The notes below the pieces were generated by a model. It was not told the origin of the DNA. It saw only the letters and a list, made by a program, of their open reading frames with translations, and did not search any database. Both the position numbers and the translations under genes were made by a program. This document shows, piece by piece, positions 16,382 to 24,697 of a DNA stretch of 36,974 bases (its first letter is position 1; the number at the start of each line of letters is the position of its first letter). This stretch comes from Halomonas alkalisoli (lineage in GTDB: Bacteria > Pseudomonadota > Gammaproteobacteria > Pseudomonadales > Halomonadaceae), in the NCBI RefSeq assembly GCF_021412585.1, contig NZ_JAKCMI010000043.1:1-36974 (forward strand). The letters run 5' to 3'.

Positions 16382-17288
16382 GAACGCCCTGCGCCGCCAG
16401 CTCGACGAGTGCCTGAGCGCGCTGGCGCGCACCGCGAGCCCCGCCACCGTGACGGCGTATCGCCAGGACCTGGCCGCCCTGACCGAGTTCCTGGAGGCAC
16501 AGGGCATCGAGGACGGGGCCGAGCTGAAGGTCGGCACGATCCGTCGCTTCCTCGGGGCCGAACGCAGCCGCGGGCTGGCGCCACGCAGCCTGGCCCGGCG
16601 GCGGGCGGCCGCCTCGCACTTCGCCAACTTCCTGCGCCACGCCGGCCTGCTGGGCCACAACCCTGTCGAGCTGGTGCCGACACCGCGCCAGCCCGGCCAC
16701 CTGCCCAAGCCGCTGGACGTGGACCAGCTGGCCCACCTGCTCGACACCCCCCATGACGGCTCGCCGCTGGCGACCCGCGACCAGGCGATGCTGGAGCTGT
16801 TCTACTCCAGCGGGCTGCGCCTGGCCGAGCTGGCCGGTCTCGATCTGGGCGACCTGGAGCCGCGCCGGGTGCGGGTGATGGGCAAGGGCAGCAAGCCGCG
16901 CCAGGTACCGGTAGGCGGCAGCGCACGGCGGGCACTGGAGCAATGGCTGAGCCTGCGCCCCGCCCTGGCGGCCCCGGGGGAAGCGGCGCTCTTCGTCGGC
17001 TCGCGGGGGGCACGGCTGGGGCATCGCGCCATCCAGAAGCGCCTGGCCGAACTGGCCCGGCGCCGGGGCTTGCCGGAGCATCTTCACCCGCACCGGCTGC
17101 GCCACTCCTTCGCCAGCCACCTGCTGGAGTCGAGCCAGGACCTGCGTGCCGTTCAGGAGCTGCTGGGGCATGCCAACCTCTCCACGACCCAGGTCTACAC
17201 CAAGCTCGACTGGCAGCATCTGGCCGCCACCTACGACGCGGCGCATCCCCGCGCCCGCCGACGCCCTGCCGACCCGTCTGGGGAGTGA
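16374..17288 (+). CDS. xerC: Tyrosine recombinase XerC
   Basis: One half of the XerCD recombinase that resolves chromosome dimers at dif. The 304 residues contain an N-terminal SAM-like DNA-binding domain (about 1-105) and the catalytic domain with Arg149 (SSGLRLAEL), Lys171, the HPHRLRH box (His240, Arg243), His266 (LLGHANLSTTQ) and the nucleophile Tyr275. Context between DUF484 and a yigB-like gene supports XerC over XerD or an integrase. I see no dif site in the window. Confidence 0.96.
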   Translation: MAENALRRQLDECLSALARTASPATVTAYRQDLAALTEFLEAQGIEDGAELKVGTIRRFLGAERSRGLAPRSLARRRAAASHFANFLRHAGLLGHNPVELVPTPRQPGHLPKPLDVDQLAHLLDTPHDGSPLATRDQAMLELFYSSGLRLAELAGLDLGDLEPRRVRVMGKGSKPRQVPVGGSARRALEQWLSLRPALAAPGEAALFVGSRGARLGHRAIQKRLAELARRRGLPEHLHPHRLRHSFASHLLESSQDLRAVQELLGHANLSTTQVYTKLDWQHLAATYDAAHPRARRRPADPSGE

Positions 17289-17293
17289 CCGAC

Positions 17294-18049
17294 ATGTGCG
17301 CAACGATCCGACTCCAGGCCCTGACCTTCGACCTCGACGACACCCTGTGGGACAACCATCAGGTGATGGTCGAGACCGAGACCGGGCACTACGCCTGGCT
17401 CGACGAGGCGCTGGAGGACTGGCAGCGCAACCGCGGCCAGGCCCCGGCACGACGCTTCGCCGAGCGCTTCCCGCTGGAAGCCTTCCTGGACCGACGCCGA
17501 GAGCTGGCCGCCGCCTATCCGCTGCGCCGCGGGGACTTCACCTGGCTGCGTGAGCAGGCGCTGCGGTGGCTGCTGGAAGCGTATGGGCTGGACAGCGACG
17601 CCGCCCGGTCCTGGGCCGGTGCGGCCATGGATCGCTTCATGCTGCTGCGCCATCGGGTCACGCCGCACCCGGAGGTGGAGTCGCTGCTGACGACGCTCGG
17701 CCAGCATTACCGGCTCGCCAGCATCACCAACGGCAACGTGGACATACATCGACTGCCGCTGGGCCGCCACTTCCCGGTGGCCATCGCCGCGGGCGAGCTT
17801 TTCGCTCCCAAGCCCGATGCTCGCCCCTTCCTGGCCGCCCTGGCTCGGCTCGGCACATCGCCCGCCCAGACCCTCCACGTGGGCGACTCCTGGCGCGAGG
17901 ACGTCGAACCGGCTCGTCGCCTGGGCATGCAGGTCGCCTGGATTTCACCGCATATCGATGACATGCCCCTGCCCGCCGGCATCCACCGGCTGAATCACGT
18001 GCGGGAACTGCCCGAGCTACTGCGGCTGGTCGGGGGGGAGCAAGGCTGA
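17294..18049 (+). CDS. HAD-family phosphatase (YigB-like)
   Basis: A 251-residue HAD hydrolase. Motif I is FDLDDTLWDN, motif II SITNGN, motif III the lysine in FAPKPDARPF, and motif IV HVGDSWREDVEPARRLG, with an alpha-helical cap between motifs I and II. E. coli YigB, encoded after xerC in the same way, dephosphorylates the riboflavin intermediate 5-amino-6-(5-phosphoribitylamino)uracil and also FMN; this role is inferred from family and position. The ATG lies 5 nt after xerC and closes the argH operon. The stop is 16 bp from that of the opposing engB. Confidence 0.9.
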   Translation: MCATIRLQALTFDLDDTLWDNHQVMVETETGHYAWLDEALEDWQRNRGQAPARRFAERFPLEAFLDRRRELAAAYPLRRGDFTWLREQALRWLLEAYGLDSDAARSWAGAAMDRFMLLRHRVTPHPEVESLLTTLGQHYRLASITNGNVDIHRLPLGRHFPVAIAAGELFAPKPDARPFLAALARLGTSPAQTLHVGDSWREDVEPARRLGMQVAWISPHIDDMPLPAGIHRLNHVRELPELLRLVGGEQG

Positions 18050-18065
18050 TAACGTACCGGAACGG

Positions 18066-18677
18066 CTACTCGGGACCGGCCAACCAGCCGTCGAGTCGCC
18101 GGCTGGCCTCGTCGACGCCTTCGCGCTTGAGCGAAGAGAAGAGCTGGATGCTGACCAGGTCCTCCCACTCGCGAAGGCGGGTTCGCACCTGCTGAAGCGC
18201 GCTCTTGGCGGCGCCGGACTTCAGCTTGTCCGCCTTGGTCAGCAGGATATGAACCGGCATCTCCTGTTCATCGGCCCAGCCCAGCAGGGTCTGGTCGAAC
18301 TCGGTGAGCGGATGGCGAACGTCCATGACCAGCACCACGCCCTTCAGCGACTGGCGCGCGCGCAGGTACTCCGCCAGGTGGCGCTGCCACTCGCGCTTGA
18401 CCTCCTCGGGCACCTTGGCATAGCCATAGCCGGGCAGGTCGACCAGCCGTCGCGTGGTGTCGTCGCCCAGCGAGAAGAGGTTGATCAGCTGCGTGCGCCC
18501 CGGGGTGCGCGAGGTTCTCGCCAGGGCCTTCTGCCGCGTCAACGTATTGATGGCGCTTGACTTTCCCGCATTGGAGCGGCCGGCAAAGGCGACCTCGGCC
18601 CCTTCGTCGGGCGGGCAATGGGCGAGGGTCGGCGCACTGGTCATGAAGCGCGCGGTCTGGTAGTTGAATTGGGCCAT
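18066..18677 (-). CDS. engB: Ribosome biogenesis GTPase EngB/YsxC
   Basis: Essential GTPase for maturation of the large ribosomal subunit. The 203 residues hold the G motifs: GRSNAGKSS (P-loop, about 33-41), the switch segment TPGRTQLIN, DLPGYGYAKVP and the TKAD specificity motif. I chose the ATG at 18677 (MAQFNYQTARFMTSAP), the usual family start, with AGGA upstream; the frame remains open to 18737 but this adds no conserved residues. Divergent from cytochrome c4, as in Pseudomonas neighbourhoods. Confidence 0.95.
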   Translation of the reverse strand: MAQFNYQTARFMTSAPTLAHCPPDEGAEVAFAGRSNAGKSSAINTLTRQKALARTSRTPGRTQLINLFSLGDDTTRRLVDLPGYGYAKVPEEVKREWQRHLAEYLRARQSLKGVVLVMDVRHPLTEFDQTLLGWADEQEMPVHILLTKADKLKSGAAKSALQQVRTRLREWEDLVSIQLFSSLKREGVDEASRRLDGWLAGPE

Positions 18678-18759
18678 GGCGTCGAGGTCCTGCCGAAAGG
18701 AGTAGATGTATCCCGTCGCCGGGGACTTGACCTGCATTCCCGAGACGGGCTTGATTCGT

Positions 18760-18765
18760 TATAAT
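18760..18765 (+). promoter_or_regulatory. Consensus -10 upstream of cytochrome c4
   Basis: TATAAT is a perfect -10 but no good -35 stands 16-18 bp upstream (a TTGACC at 18727-18732 is too far). It would give a leader of about 170 nt before the cytochrome gene. Confidence 0.45.
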
Positions 18766-18861
18766 GCAGCGTCTTTTTCTCTGCGACCTGGGCGCGCTAG
18801 TGTACCACCGCGCTCTTGCCGTCAGCGACCGGCGCAACCGGCGCTTCGGACAGCAGGACGA

Positions 18862-18890
18862 ATCCGGCCTGGAACCTGCAGGCCCCGGAT
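18862..18890 (+). other. Hairpin in cytochrome c4 leader
   Basis: ATCCGGCCTG pairs with CAGGCCCCGGAT across a GAACCTG loop, with a 2-nt bulge. It lies about 50 nt upstream of the cytochrome start and has no T-run, so it is not a terminator. Possible RNA-stability or regulatory element. Confidence 0.45.
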
Positions 18891-18941
18891 GGCGCTCAGG
18901 GTGCGTACCGGTAAACAACACAACGGCATAGTGAAACTGCG

Positions 18942-19562
18942 ATGAGAAAGTTACTGGCAAGCCTGGCACTGACCATGGGCGCCGTTGGCGCCGCCCACGC
19001 GGACCTGGAAGCGGATGCCGATGCGGCAGCCGGACGCGAGCTGGCGCAGCCCTGCGCCGCCTGTCATGGAGAAAGCGGCATCAGCCCCTCCGGCGCCTTC
19101 CCGCACCTGGCCGGCCAGCAGATGAGCTACACGGCCAAGCAGATCATGGATATCCGTGACGGCGAGCGGCTGGTTCCCGAGATGGTCGGCCAGGTGGACG
19201 ACTTCTCCGACCAGGATGCCTGGGACGTGGCCGCCTTCTATGCCGAACAGGATGCCAACATCGGCCAGGCCGACCCCGACGAAGCGCTGATCGCCCGCGG
19301 CCAGGAGCTCTACCGCGCCGGCGACATGTCCAAGGGCATCCCGGCATGCGCAGCCTGCCACGGCCCCACGGGCGAAGGCATTCTTACTGCCATCTACCCG
19401 GGGCTTTCCGGCCAGCACGCGGAATACACCATCGCCACCCTGCAGGACTTCGCCTCGGGCGAGCGCGCCAATGACCCCGGCAACATGATGGGCGATATCG
19501 CCGCCAAGATGAGTGATGACGACATGGCCGCCGTGGCCAACTACATCCTCGGCCTGCACTGA
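18942..19562 (+). CDS. Dihaem cytochrome c4
   Basis: Periplasmic electron carrier with two class-I cytochrome domains. The 206 residues begin with a signal peptide (cleavage about after AAHA, residue 20). Two CAACH haem sites are at Cys38-His42 and Cys136-His140, each with a later Met-containing stretch (the second in NMMGDIAAKM). Cytochrome c4 delivers electrons to terminal oxidases and in some bacteria to the cbb3 enzyme. It is followed by dsbA and a nuclease-fold gene, the same order as in Pseudomonas from memory. Confidence 0.95.
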   Translation: MRKLLASLALTMGAVGAAHADLEADADAAAGRELAQPCAACHGESGISPSGAFPHLAGQQMSYTAKQIMDIRDGERLVPEMVGQVDDFSDQDAWDVAAFYAEQDANIGQADPDEALIARGQELYRAGDMSKGIPACAACHGPTGEGILTAIYPGLSGQHAEYTIATLQDFASGERANDPGNMMGDIAAKMSDDDMAAVANYILGLH

Positions 19563-19601
19563 TTCCGGCATCGGCGCGGCCCGGCTCATCGGCCGATTCA
19601 G

Positions 19602-19630
19602 GAAGGCGGCCATGGCCGCCTTCGCTGTTT
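19602..19630 (+). terminator. Hairpin after cytochrome c4
   Basis: GAAGGCGGC (19602-19610) pairs perfectly with GCCGCCTTC (19615-19623) across a CATG loop and is followed by GCTGTTT. This is a reasonable but T-poor terminator. The 179-bp gap before dsbA holds nothing else I can name. Confidence 0.5.
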
Positions 19631-19741
19631 CGGGCCGGCTCGGAACCCTGGCCGCTTGCGGGGCTCCAAGTCACGAACGTATACGGCGCTGCCCCCGCCA
19701 TTCGCCAGGCGAACACGGTATCTCCAAGGAGTGACAACGCA

Positions 19742-20392
19742 ATGTCCCAGTCTTCCCGCTTCATCCAGACCGCAGTGATGGCCCTGGCCGGCCTCGGCCT
19801 GTCGACGCTGGCCTCGGCCGCCACCCTGGTGGAAGGCCAGCACTACGAGGTGCTGCCCGAGCGCGTCGAGACCCGTGTCGCCGATGACCAGATCGAGGTC
19901 ACCGAGGCGTTCTGGTACGGCTGCCCGCACTGCTACAACCTGCAGAGCTCCGTCGAAGCCTGGTACGAGACCCTCGGCGACGACGTCAGCATCGTTCATC
20001 TGCCGGCCACCATGGGCGGCGACTGGAACACCCATGCAGCGGTCTTCTATGCCGCCGAGGAGCTGGGTATTCGCGAGGAGGCGCATGCCGACATCTTCGA
20101 CGCCATCCACCAGAATGGCCAACAGATGACCGACCCCGACAGCATTGCGGCCTTCTTCAGCGACTACGGGGTCAGCGAAGACGAGGCTCGCAAGGCGCTG
20201 GACGCCTTCGCCGTCAAGTCCCAGGTCAACCAGGCCCATGCCCGCATGCGTGCCATGCGCCTGATGGGCGTCCCGGCACTGGTGGTGGACGGCCGCTACG
20301 TGGTGACCCCCAGCAGCGCCGGTAGCCTGGACAACATGCCCCAGATTGCCGATGCCCTGGTCGAGAAGGTTCGCCAGGAACGAGAAGAATAG
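19742..20392 (+). CDS. dsbA: Thiol:disulphide interchange protein DsbA
   Basis: Periplasmic oxidant that introduces disulphides into exported proteins. The 216 residues have a signal peptide (about 1-26, ending ASA), a thioredoxin fold with the active site FWYGCPHCYN (Cys61-Pro-His-Cys64, the DsbA type) and the cis-proline segment MGVPALVVDG. AAGGAG lies 10 nt before the ATG. Probable clients encoded nearby include the disulphide-dependent pathway that LptM (13345) supports. Confidence 0.96.
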   Translation: MSQSSRFIQTAVMALAGLGLSTLASAATLVEGQHYEVLPERVETRVADDQIEVTEAFWYGCPHCYNLQSSVEAWYETLGDDVSIVHLPATMGGDWNTHAAVFYAAEELGIREEAHADIFDAIHQNGQQMTDPDSIAAFFSDYGVSEDEARKALDAFAVKSQVNQAHARMRAMRLMGVPALVVDGRYVVTPSSAGSLDNMPQIADALVEKVRQEREE

Positions 20393-20395
20393 GCC

Positions 20396-21244
20396 GTGTC
20401 GCAAGAGATGTCCCGGCTGGCCGACGCGAAGACACCGCCGCTCGATGGCGGTCACCTGAAACTCCTCACCTTCAACATGCAGGTGGGGATTCAGACGTCG
20501 GCCTATCATCACTACCTGACACGCAGCTGGCAGCATCTGCTGCCGCACCCCAAGCGCATGAACCGTCTCAGCATGGTCAGCGAGGTGCTGGGACGCTTCG
20601 ACATCGTCGGGCTGCAGGAAGTCGACGGGGGCAGCTTTCGCTCCAGCCATGTCAACCAGGTCGAGTACCTGGCCACCCATGGCGGCTTTCCCCATCACTA
20701 CCAACAGCTGAACCGCAACCTGGGGCGCTTCGCCCAGCATAGCAACGGGCTGCTGTCACGCCTCGCTCCTACGCAGATCGAAGAGCATCGCCTGCCCGGC
20801 ACGCTGCCCGGCCGGGGCGCCATCCATGCCCGCTACGGGGATGGGCCGGATGCGCTTCACCTGTTCGTCGCCCACCTGGCCCTGAGCCATCGCGGCCGGG
20901 TTCGCCAGCTCGACTATCTCAGCGAGATCATCCAGCCGCTGCGCCATGTGGTGGTGATGGGCGATCTCAATTGCACCCCGGACCAGTTGCACAGCCACTC
21001 CCGCTTCTGCGCCTCACTACCGCTGCATCCGGTGCGCCCGCTGCTCAGCTACCCGTCCTGGCAACCCCGTCGCGCCCTGGACCATATCCTGATCTCCAAT
21101 TCGCTGGAGGCTCGCGACGTGCGCGTGCTCGACCATCTCTTCTCCGACCACCTGCCGATCGCCGTCGACCTGGCACTCCCCGAGGCCTGCCGGAAGATCC
21201 TCGGCAACCTGCTCAAGCACCAGTCCCGCTGGCACTCGGCCTGA
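20396..21244 (+). CDS. Endonuclease/exonuclease/phosphatase family protein
   Basis: A 282-residue member of the metal-dependent EEP fold. Visible motifs are LLTFNMQ near the N-terminus, IVGLQEVDGG with the metal-binding Glu, MGDLNCTPD and the C-terminal FSDHLPIAVD with the catalytic His. No signal peptide. Substrate unknown (DNA, phospholipid or sugar phosphate). The GTG at 20396 lies 3 nt after dsbA; an ATG at 20408 is the alternative, and neither has a good ribosome site, so translation may depend on dsbA. A similar gene follows dsbA in Pseudomonas from memory. Confidence 0.88.
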   Translation: MSQEMSRLADAKTPPLDGGHLKLLTFNMQVGIQTSAYHHYLTRSWQHLLPHPKRMNRLSMVSEVLGRFDIVGLQEVDGGSFRSSHVNQVEYLATHGGFPHHYQQLNRNLGRFAQHSNGLLSRLAPTQIEEHRLPGTLPGRGAIHARYGDGPDALHLFVAHLALSHRGRVRQLDYLSEIIQPLRHVVVMGDLNCTPDQLHSHSRFCASLPLHPVRPLLSYPSWQPRRALDHILISNSLEARDVRVLDHLFSDHLPIAVDLALPEACRKILGNLLKHQSRWHSA

Positions 21245-21246
21245 CC

Positions 21247-21311
21247 TCATCCCCTGTCGTTGAGACACGGGGATGACGCACCACGCCGAATCGGCGATGA
21301 TGCGTCCCCTA
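21247..21311 (+). other. Nested hairpins before the TRAP transporter genes
   Basis: TCATCCCCTGTC (21247-21258) pairs with GACACGGGGATGA (21264-21276, one bulge). The GGGGATGACGCA part of that right arm can instead pair with TGCGTCCCC further on, around a small CGCC/GGCG hairpin (21284-21296). The alternatives are mutually exclusive. No T-run follows. Confidence 0.45.
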
Positions 21312-21336
21312 TCCGTTTCGACAACGAGAGACCCCC

Positions 21337-21885
21337 ATGCCAACCGCGAACCGTGATCCGGTCCTGCTCGCATGGCTCGACGGCTTTACCGAGGTCGTGG
21401 GCCGCTTTATCGCCTGGCTGGTGATCATCATGATGCTGGTGCAGTTTGCCATCGTGGTGATGCGCTATGCCCTGGGCATCCACAGCGTCGTGATGCAGGA
21501 ATCGGTCATGTACATGCATGCCATGGTCTTCATGCTGGGCGCCGCCTGGACCCTGCGCCACGATGGCCATGTGCGCGTCGACATCTTCTATCGCAAGCTG
21601 TCAGACCGTGGCCGCGCCTGGATCGACCTGCTGGGAACACTTTTCCTGCTGTTCCCGGTGGTGCTCTTCATCGGCATCGGCAGCTACGGCTACGTCCGGA
21701 GCAGCTGGGCCATTCTCGAGCGCTCGCCGGATGCCGGCATCCCCGGCGTCTATCTGCTCAAGTCGCTGATCCTGGTGATGATGGGCCTGCTGCTGATCCA
21801 GGGCATTGCCCAGGTGATCCGTCAGGTGCTGATCCTGCGCGGCAAGGCGCCGGGCAATACCCCCGATCACGGGGAGGTGCTCTGA
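21337..21885 (+). CDS. TRAP transporter small permease (DctQ type)
   Basis: Small membrane subunit of a tripartite ATP-independent periplasmic transporter. The 182 residues give four membrane helices with the DctQ family segment AWTLRHDGHVRVDIFY, which follows helix 2. It is followed 1 nt later by the DctM subunit. No binding-protein gene is adjacent, so the substrate cannot be read from the locus. Confidence 0.92.
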   Translation: MPTANRDPVLLAWLDGFTEVVGRFIAWLVIIMMLVQFAIVVMRYALGIHSVVMQESVMYMHAMVFMLGAAWTLRHDGHVRVDIFYRKLSDRGRAWIDLLGTLFLLFPVVLFIGIGSYGYVRSSWAILERSPDAGIPGVYLLKSLILVMMGLLLIQGIAQVIRQVLILRGKAPGNTPDHGEVL

Positions 21886-21886
21886 C

Positions 21887-23299
21887 GTGGAATTCCTCCT
21901 CGATTTCATGCCGCTGATTCTCTTTTTCACCGTCTGCCTGGTGCTGATGCTGGGCTATCCCGTGGCGCTGGCCCTGGCCGGCACCGCCCTGATGTTTGCC
22001 GGCCTCGGCATACTGCTGCAGAACATGGGGGTGCCGGTTCACTTCGAATCGCGCATGCTGGGCGCCATGCCCAACCGGCTCTACGGGATCATGACCAACT
22101 CCACCCTGCTGGCCGTACCGCTGTTCGTGCTGATGGGCGTGCTGCTGGAGAAGTCGAAGATCGCCGAAACCCTGCTCGACGCCATGGCGCTGCTGTTCGG
22201 CACGCTGCGGGGGGGGCTGGGAATCTCGGTGATCCTGGTCGGCATGCTGATGGCCGCGTCCACCGGCATCGTCGGTGCCACCGTGGTCACCATGGGCCTG
22301 CTGTCGCTGCCCACCATGCTCAAGCGCGGCTATTCGCCCTCGCTTGCCACCGGCACCATCTGCGCCACCGGCACCCTGGGTCAGATCATCCCCCCGTCCA
22401 TCGCCCTGGTGCTGCTGGGTGACGTCCTCTCCAACGCCTATCAGCGGGCCCAGCTGGCCATGGGCGTGTGGAGCCCCAAGACGGTGTCGGTGGGCGACCT
22501 GTTCGTCGGCGCGCTGATCCCCGGCCTGCTGCTGGTGGTGGCCTATATCGTCTACCTGACGGCGACGGCCTGGCTGAAACCCGAGGCCGCCCCCGCCGCC
22601 GACCGTCAGTCACTGATGGATGAACTGGGCCACCGCGGCAGCGTCTGGCCGCTGCTGATCAAGGGGCTGATCCCCCCGGTGCTGCTGATCGTCGCGGTAC
22701 TGGGGTCGATACTCGGCGGCTTCGCCACGCCAACCGAAGCCTCGGCGGTGGGTGCCATGGGCGCCTTCCTGCTGGCCCTGGCCAACCGCCGCCTGAACCT
22801 GGCGATGCTGCGCGAGGTGGTGCGTACCACCGCCCAGGTGACCAGCATGGTCTTCCTGATCCTGATCGGGGCGGCGCTGTTCTCGCTGGTATTCCGTGCC
22901 TATGGCGGCGAGGAGTTGGTCACCGGGCTGTTCGAGGCGATGCCCGGCGGCGTGGTGGGGGCGACCCTGATCGTGATGCTGGTGATCTTCCTGCTGGGCT
23001 TCATTCTCGACTTCATCGAGATCACCTTCGTGGTGGTGCCGATCGTCGGGCCGGTACTGCTGATGATGGGCCTCGACCCGATCTGGCTCGGCATCATGAT
23101 CGCGGTGAACCTGCAGACCTCGTTCCTGACGCCGCCGTTCGGCTTCGCCCTGTTCTACCTGCGCGGGGTCACGCCCCAGTCGGTGCCGACCTCGGCGATC
23201 TACCGGGGCGTGATCCCCTTCATCCTGATCCAGCTGGGCATGCTGGTGGCACTGGCCCTGTTCCCGGGCCTGGCCACCTGGCTACCTTCGTTGCTGTAA
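21887..23299 (+). CDS. TRAP transporter large permease (DctM type)
   Basis: Large membrane subunit that carries the sodium-coupled transport path. The 470 residues contain about 12 helices and the family features AVPLFVLMGVLLEKS, the first-half motif TGIVGATVVTMGLLSLPTML and QIIPPSIALVLLGD, plus FATPTEASAVGAMGAF in the second half. A GTG start at 21887 follows GGAGG by 9 nt. Longer than TeaC (427) and with a cytoplasmic insertion around 205-260. Orphan from a DctP gene, so the substrate (organic acid, amino acid or other) is open. Confidence 0.93.
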   Translation: MEFLLDFMPLILFFTVCLVLMLGYPVALALAGTALMFAGLGILLQNMGVPVHFESRMLGAMPNRLYGIMTNSTLLAVPLFVLMGVLLEKSKIAETLLDAMALLFGTLRGGLGISVILVGMLMAASTGIVGATVVTMGLLSLPTMLKRGYSPSLATGTICATGTLGQIIPPSIALVLLGDVLSNAYQRAQLAMGVWSPKTVSVGDLFVGALIPGLLLVVAYIVYLTATAWLKPEAAPAADRQSLMDELGHRGSVWPLLIKGLIPPVLLIVAVLGSILGGFATPTEASAVGAMGAFLLALANRRLNLAMLREVVRTTAQVTSMVFLILIGAALFSLVFRAYGGEELVTGLFEAMPGGVVGATLIVMLVIFLLGFILDFIEITFVVVPIVGPVLLMMGLDPIWLGIMIAVNLQTSFLTPPFGFALFYLRGVTPQSVPTSAIYRGVIPFILIQLGMLVALALFPGLATWLPSLL

Positions 23300-23310
23300 T
23301 CCGCAGGGGC

Positions 23311-23339
23311 TTACTGGCAAAGGGTTTACTGACAAAGAG
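23311..23339. repeat. Imperfect tandem duplication over the yqaA stop
   Basis: TTACTGGCAAAGGG (from 23311) is followed by TTTACTGACAAAGAG. On the minus strand this means the YqaA-like protein ends LCQ-stop and the next 15 bases again spell TLCQ-stop in the same frame. A back-up stop or a recent slip duplication. Confidence 0.5.
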
Positions 23340-23757
23340 GCGCCAACCAGGCCTGCGCCAGGTAGAGCACCACGGCATAGCGGGTCCCCTTGGCCAGGGT
23401 GATCAGCAGGATGGCCCGCCACCAGGGCAGCCGGAAGACGCCGGCCAGTACGGTGAGCGGGTCGCCGACCACCGGTGCCCAGGAGATCAGCAGGCTCCAT
23501 TCACCGAAGCGGTGATACCAGCGCTCGGCCCGGGCCAGCCCCTGGGGTGAGGCGGGAAACCAGCGTCGGTCCTGGAAGCGACGCGCATAGCGCCCCATCC
23601 AGACGTTGATCAGGCTGCCCAGGGTATTGCCGGAGGTGGCCACCAGCCAAAGCATCATTACTGGCTCGCCCAGGCACCAGAGCCGGGCCAGCCACACCTC
23701 GGAGCCACCCGGCAGCAGGGTGGCACTGACCAGCGCCACCACGAACAGACTCAACAT
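23326..23757 (-). CDS. YqaA-like small membrane protein (DedA/SNARE-associated fold)
   Basis: A 143-residue inner-membrane protein with three to four hydrophobic segments. It resembles the YqaA family, a short relative of DedA proteins: LLPGGSEVWL near the start, the glycine-rich SGNTLGSLINVWMGRYA, then WAPVVGDPLTVLAGVFRLPW with the conserved G-D-P, and a basic LAKGTRYAVV. DedA relatives act as lipid flippases or affect membrane homeostasis; the role of YqaA is not known. Convergent with the DctM gene, divergent from thiD. Confidence 0.85.
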   Translation of the reverse strand: MLSLFVVALVSATLLPGGSEVWLARLWCLGEPVMMLWLVATSGNTLGSLINVWMGRYARRFQDRRWFPASPQGLARAERWYHRFGEWSLLISWAPVVGDPLTVLAGVFRLPWWRAILLITLAKGTRYAVVLYLAQAWLAPLCQ

Positions 23758-23802
23758 GGCGCCCCCAGACTACCCCTGACCCGCTTGCGAGACGATGACC
23801 TC

Positions 23803-24615
23803 ATGACCTCGAACCGCTCCATTCCCAATGTGTTGACCATTGCCGGCTCCGATCCCAGCGGCGGTGCCGGAATCCAGGCCGACCTCAAGACCTTCTCCGC
23901 GCTGGGCGCCTATGGTACCAGCGTCGTCACCGCCCTGACCGCCCAGAACACCCGCGGCGTGCGCGGCGTGCACCCGGTGCCGGAGGACTTCATCCGCCTG
24001 CAGCTCGATACCCTGCTCGACGACGTGACCCTCGATGCGGTCAAGATCGGCATGGTCGCCTCCCGCGAGGTGGCCGAGACCATCCGCCATGCTCTTGAGG
24101 CCAGGCGGCCCCGCTGGATCGTGCTCGATCCGGTGATGGTCGCCAAGAGCGGCGATGTCCTGGTCGACGATGTGGGCATCGCCGCCGTACGCGAGGTGCT
24201 GGTACCGCTGGCCGACCTGATCACCCCCAACCTGCCGGAAGCCGCGGTGCTGCTGGGCTGCGATGCGCCCATGACACGTGCCGACATGGAAGCCATGGCC
24301 CCGCGGCTGGCCGCACTCGGCGCCGGCGCCGTGCTGCTCAAGGGTGGGCACCTGCAGGGCGAGAGCTGCCCCGACCTGCTGATAACCGCTGGCGAGCGCC
24401 GGTGGCTGGAGGGCACCCGCATCGCGACCTCGAACCTGCACGGCACCGGCTGTTCGCTCTCGTCGGCCATCGCCGCCCGCCTGGCCCTGGGCGACTCGCT
24501 GCCCGAGGCCGTGGCCAGCGCCAAGCAGTGGTTGGAAACGGCGCTGACCGAGAGCTCGCGGCTTGATGTGGGTCATGGCCACGGCCCGGTGCACCATTTT
24601 CACCGCTGGTGGTAG
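23803..24615 (+). CDS. thiD: Hydroxymethylpyrimidine (phosphate) kinase
   Basis: Phosphorylates hydroxymethylpyrimidine and its monophosphate in thiamine synthesis. The 270 residues have the ribokinase-fold motifs: VLTIAGSDPSGGAGIQADLKTF near the N-terminus, TALTAQNTRGV, WIVLDPVMVAKSG, LITPNLPEA and the late HGTGCSLSSAIAA with Cys217. I start at the ATG at 23803; the TTG at 23785 is in frame but unlikely. No thiE or thiamine riboswitch is seen nearby. The next gene follows after 82 nt. Confidence 0.94.
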   Translation: MTSNRSIPNVLTIAGSDPSGGAGIQADLKTFSALGAYGTSVVTALTAQNTRGVRGVHPVPEDFIRLQLDTLLDDVTLDAVKIGMVASREVAETIRHALEARRPRWIVLDPVMVAKSGDVLVDDVGIAAVREVLVPLADLITPNLPEAAVLLGCDAPMTRADMEAMAPRLAALGAGAVLLKGGHLQGESCPDLLITAGERRWLEGTRIATSNLHGTGCSLSSAIAARLALGDSLPEAVASAKQWLETALTESSRLDVGHGHGPVHHFHRWW

Positions 24616-24697
24616 CAAACACGCCTTGCGCGCTTGCCGGCTCCCACCCATGCTGAAATCTGTCCCCGTCAGGCCCACCGTCACGGAGAGAGACATC

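Noticed and set aside
16374..17288. Tyrosine recombinase as sign of an integrated element.
   Set aside because: Context (dapF-DUF484-xerC-yigB) and full-length motifs identify housekeeping XerC; no attachment-site repeats or cargo genes are seen.
18050..18065. Possible Spot 42 or ErsA small RNA beside engB, as in E. coli and Pseudomonas.
   Set aside because: Only 16 bp separate engB from the convergent yigB-like gene; there is no polA here and no space for an RNA gene.
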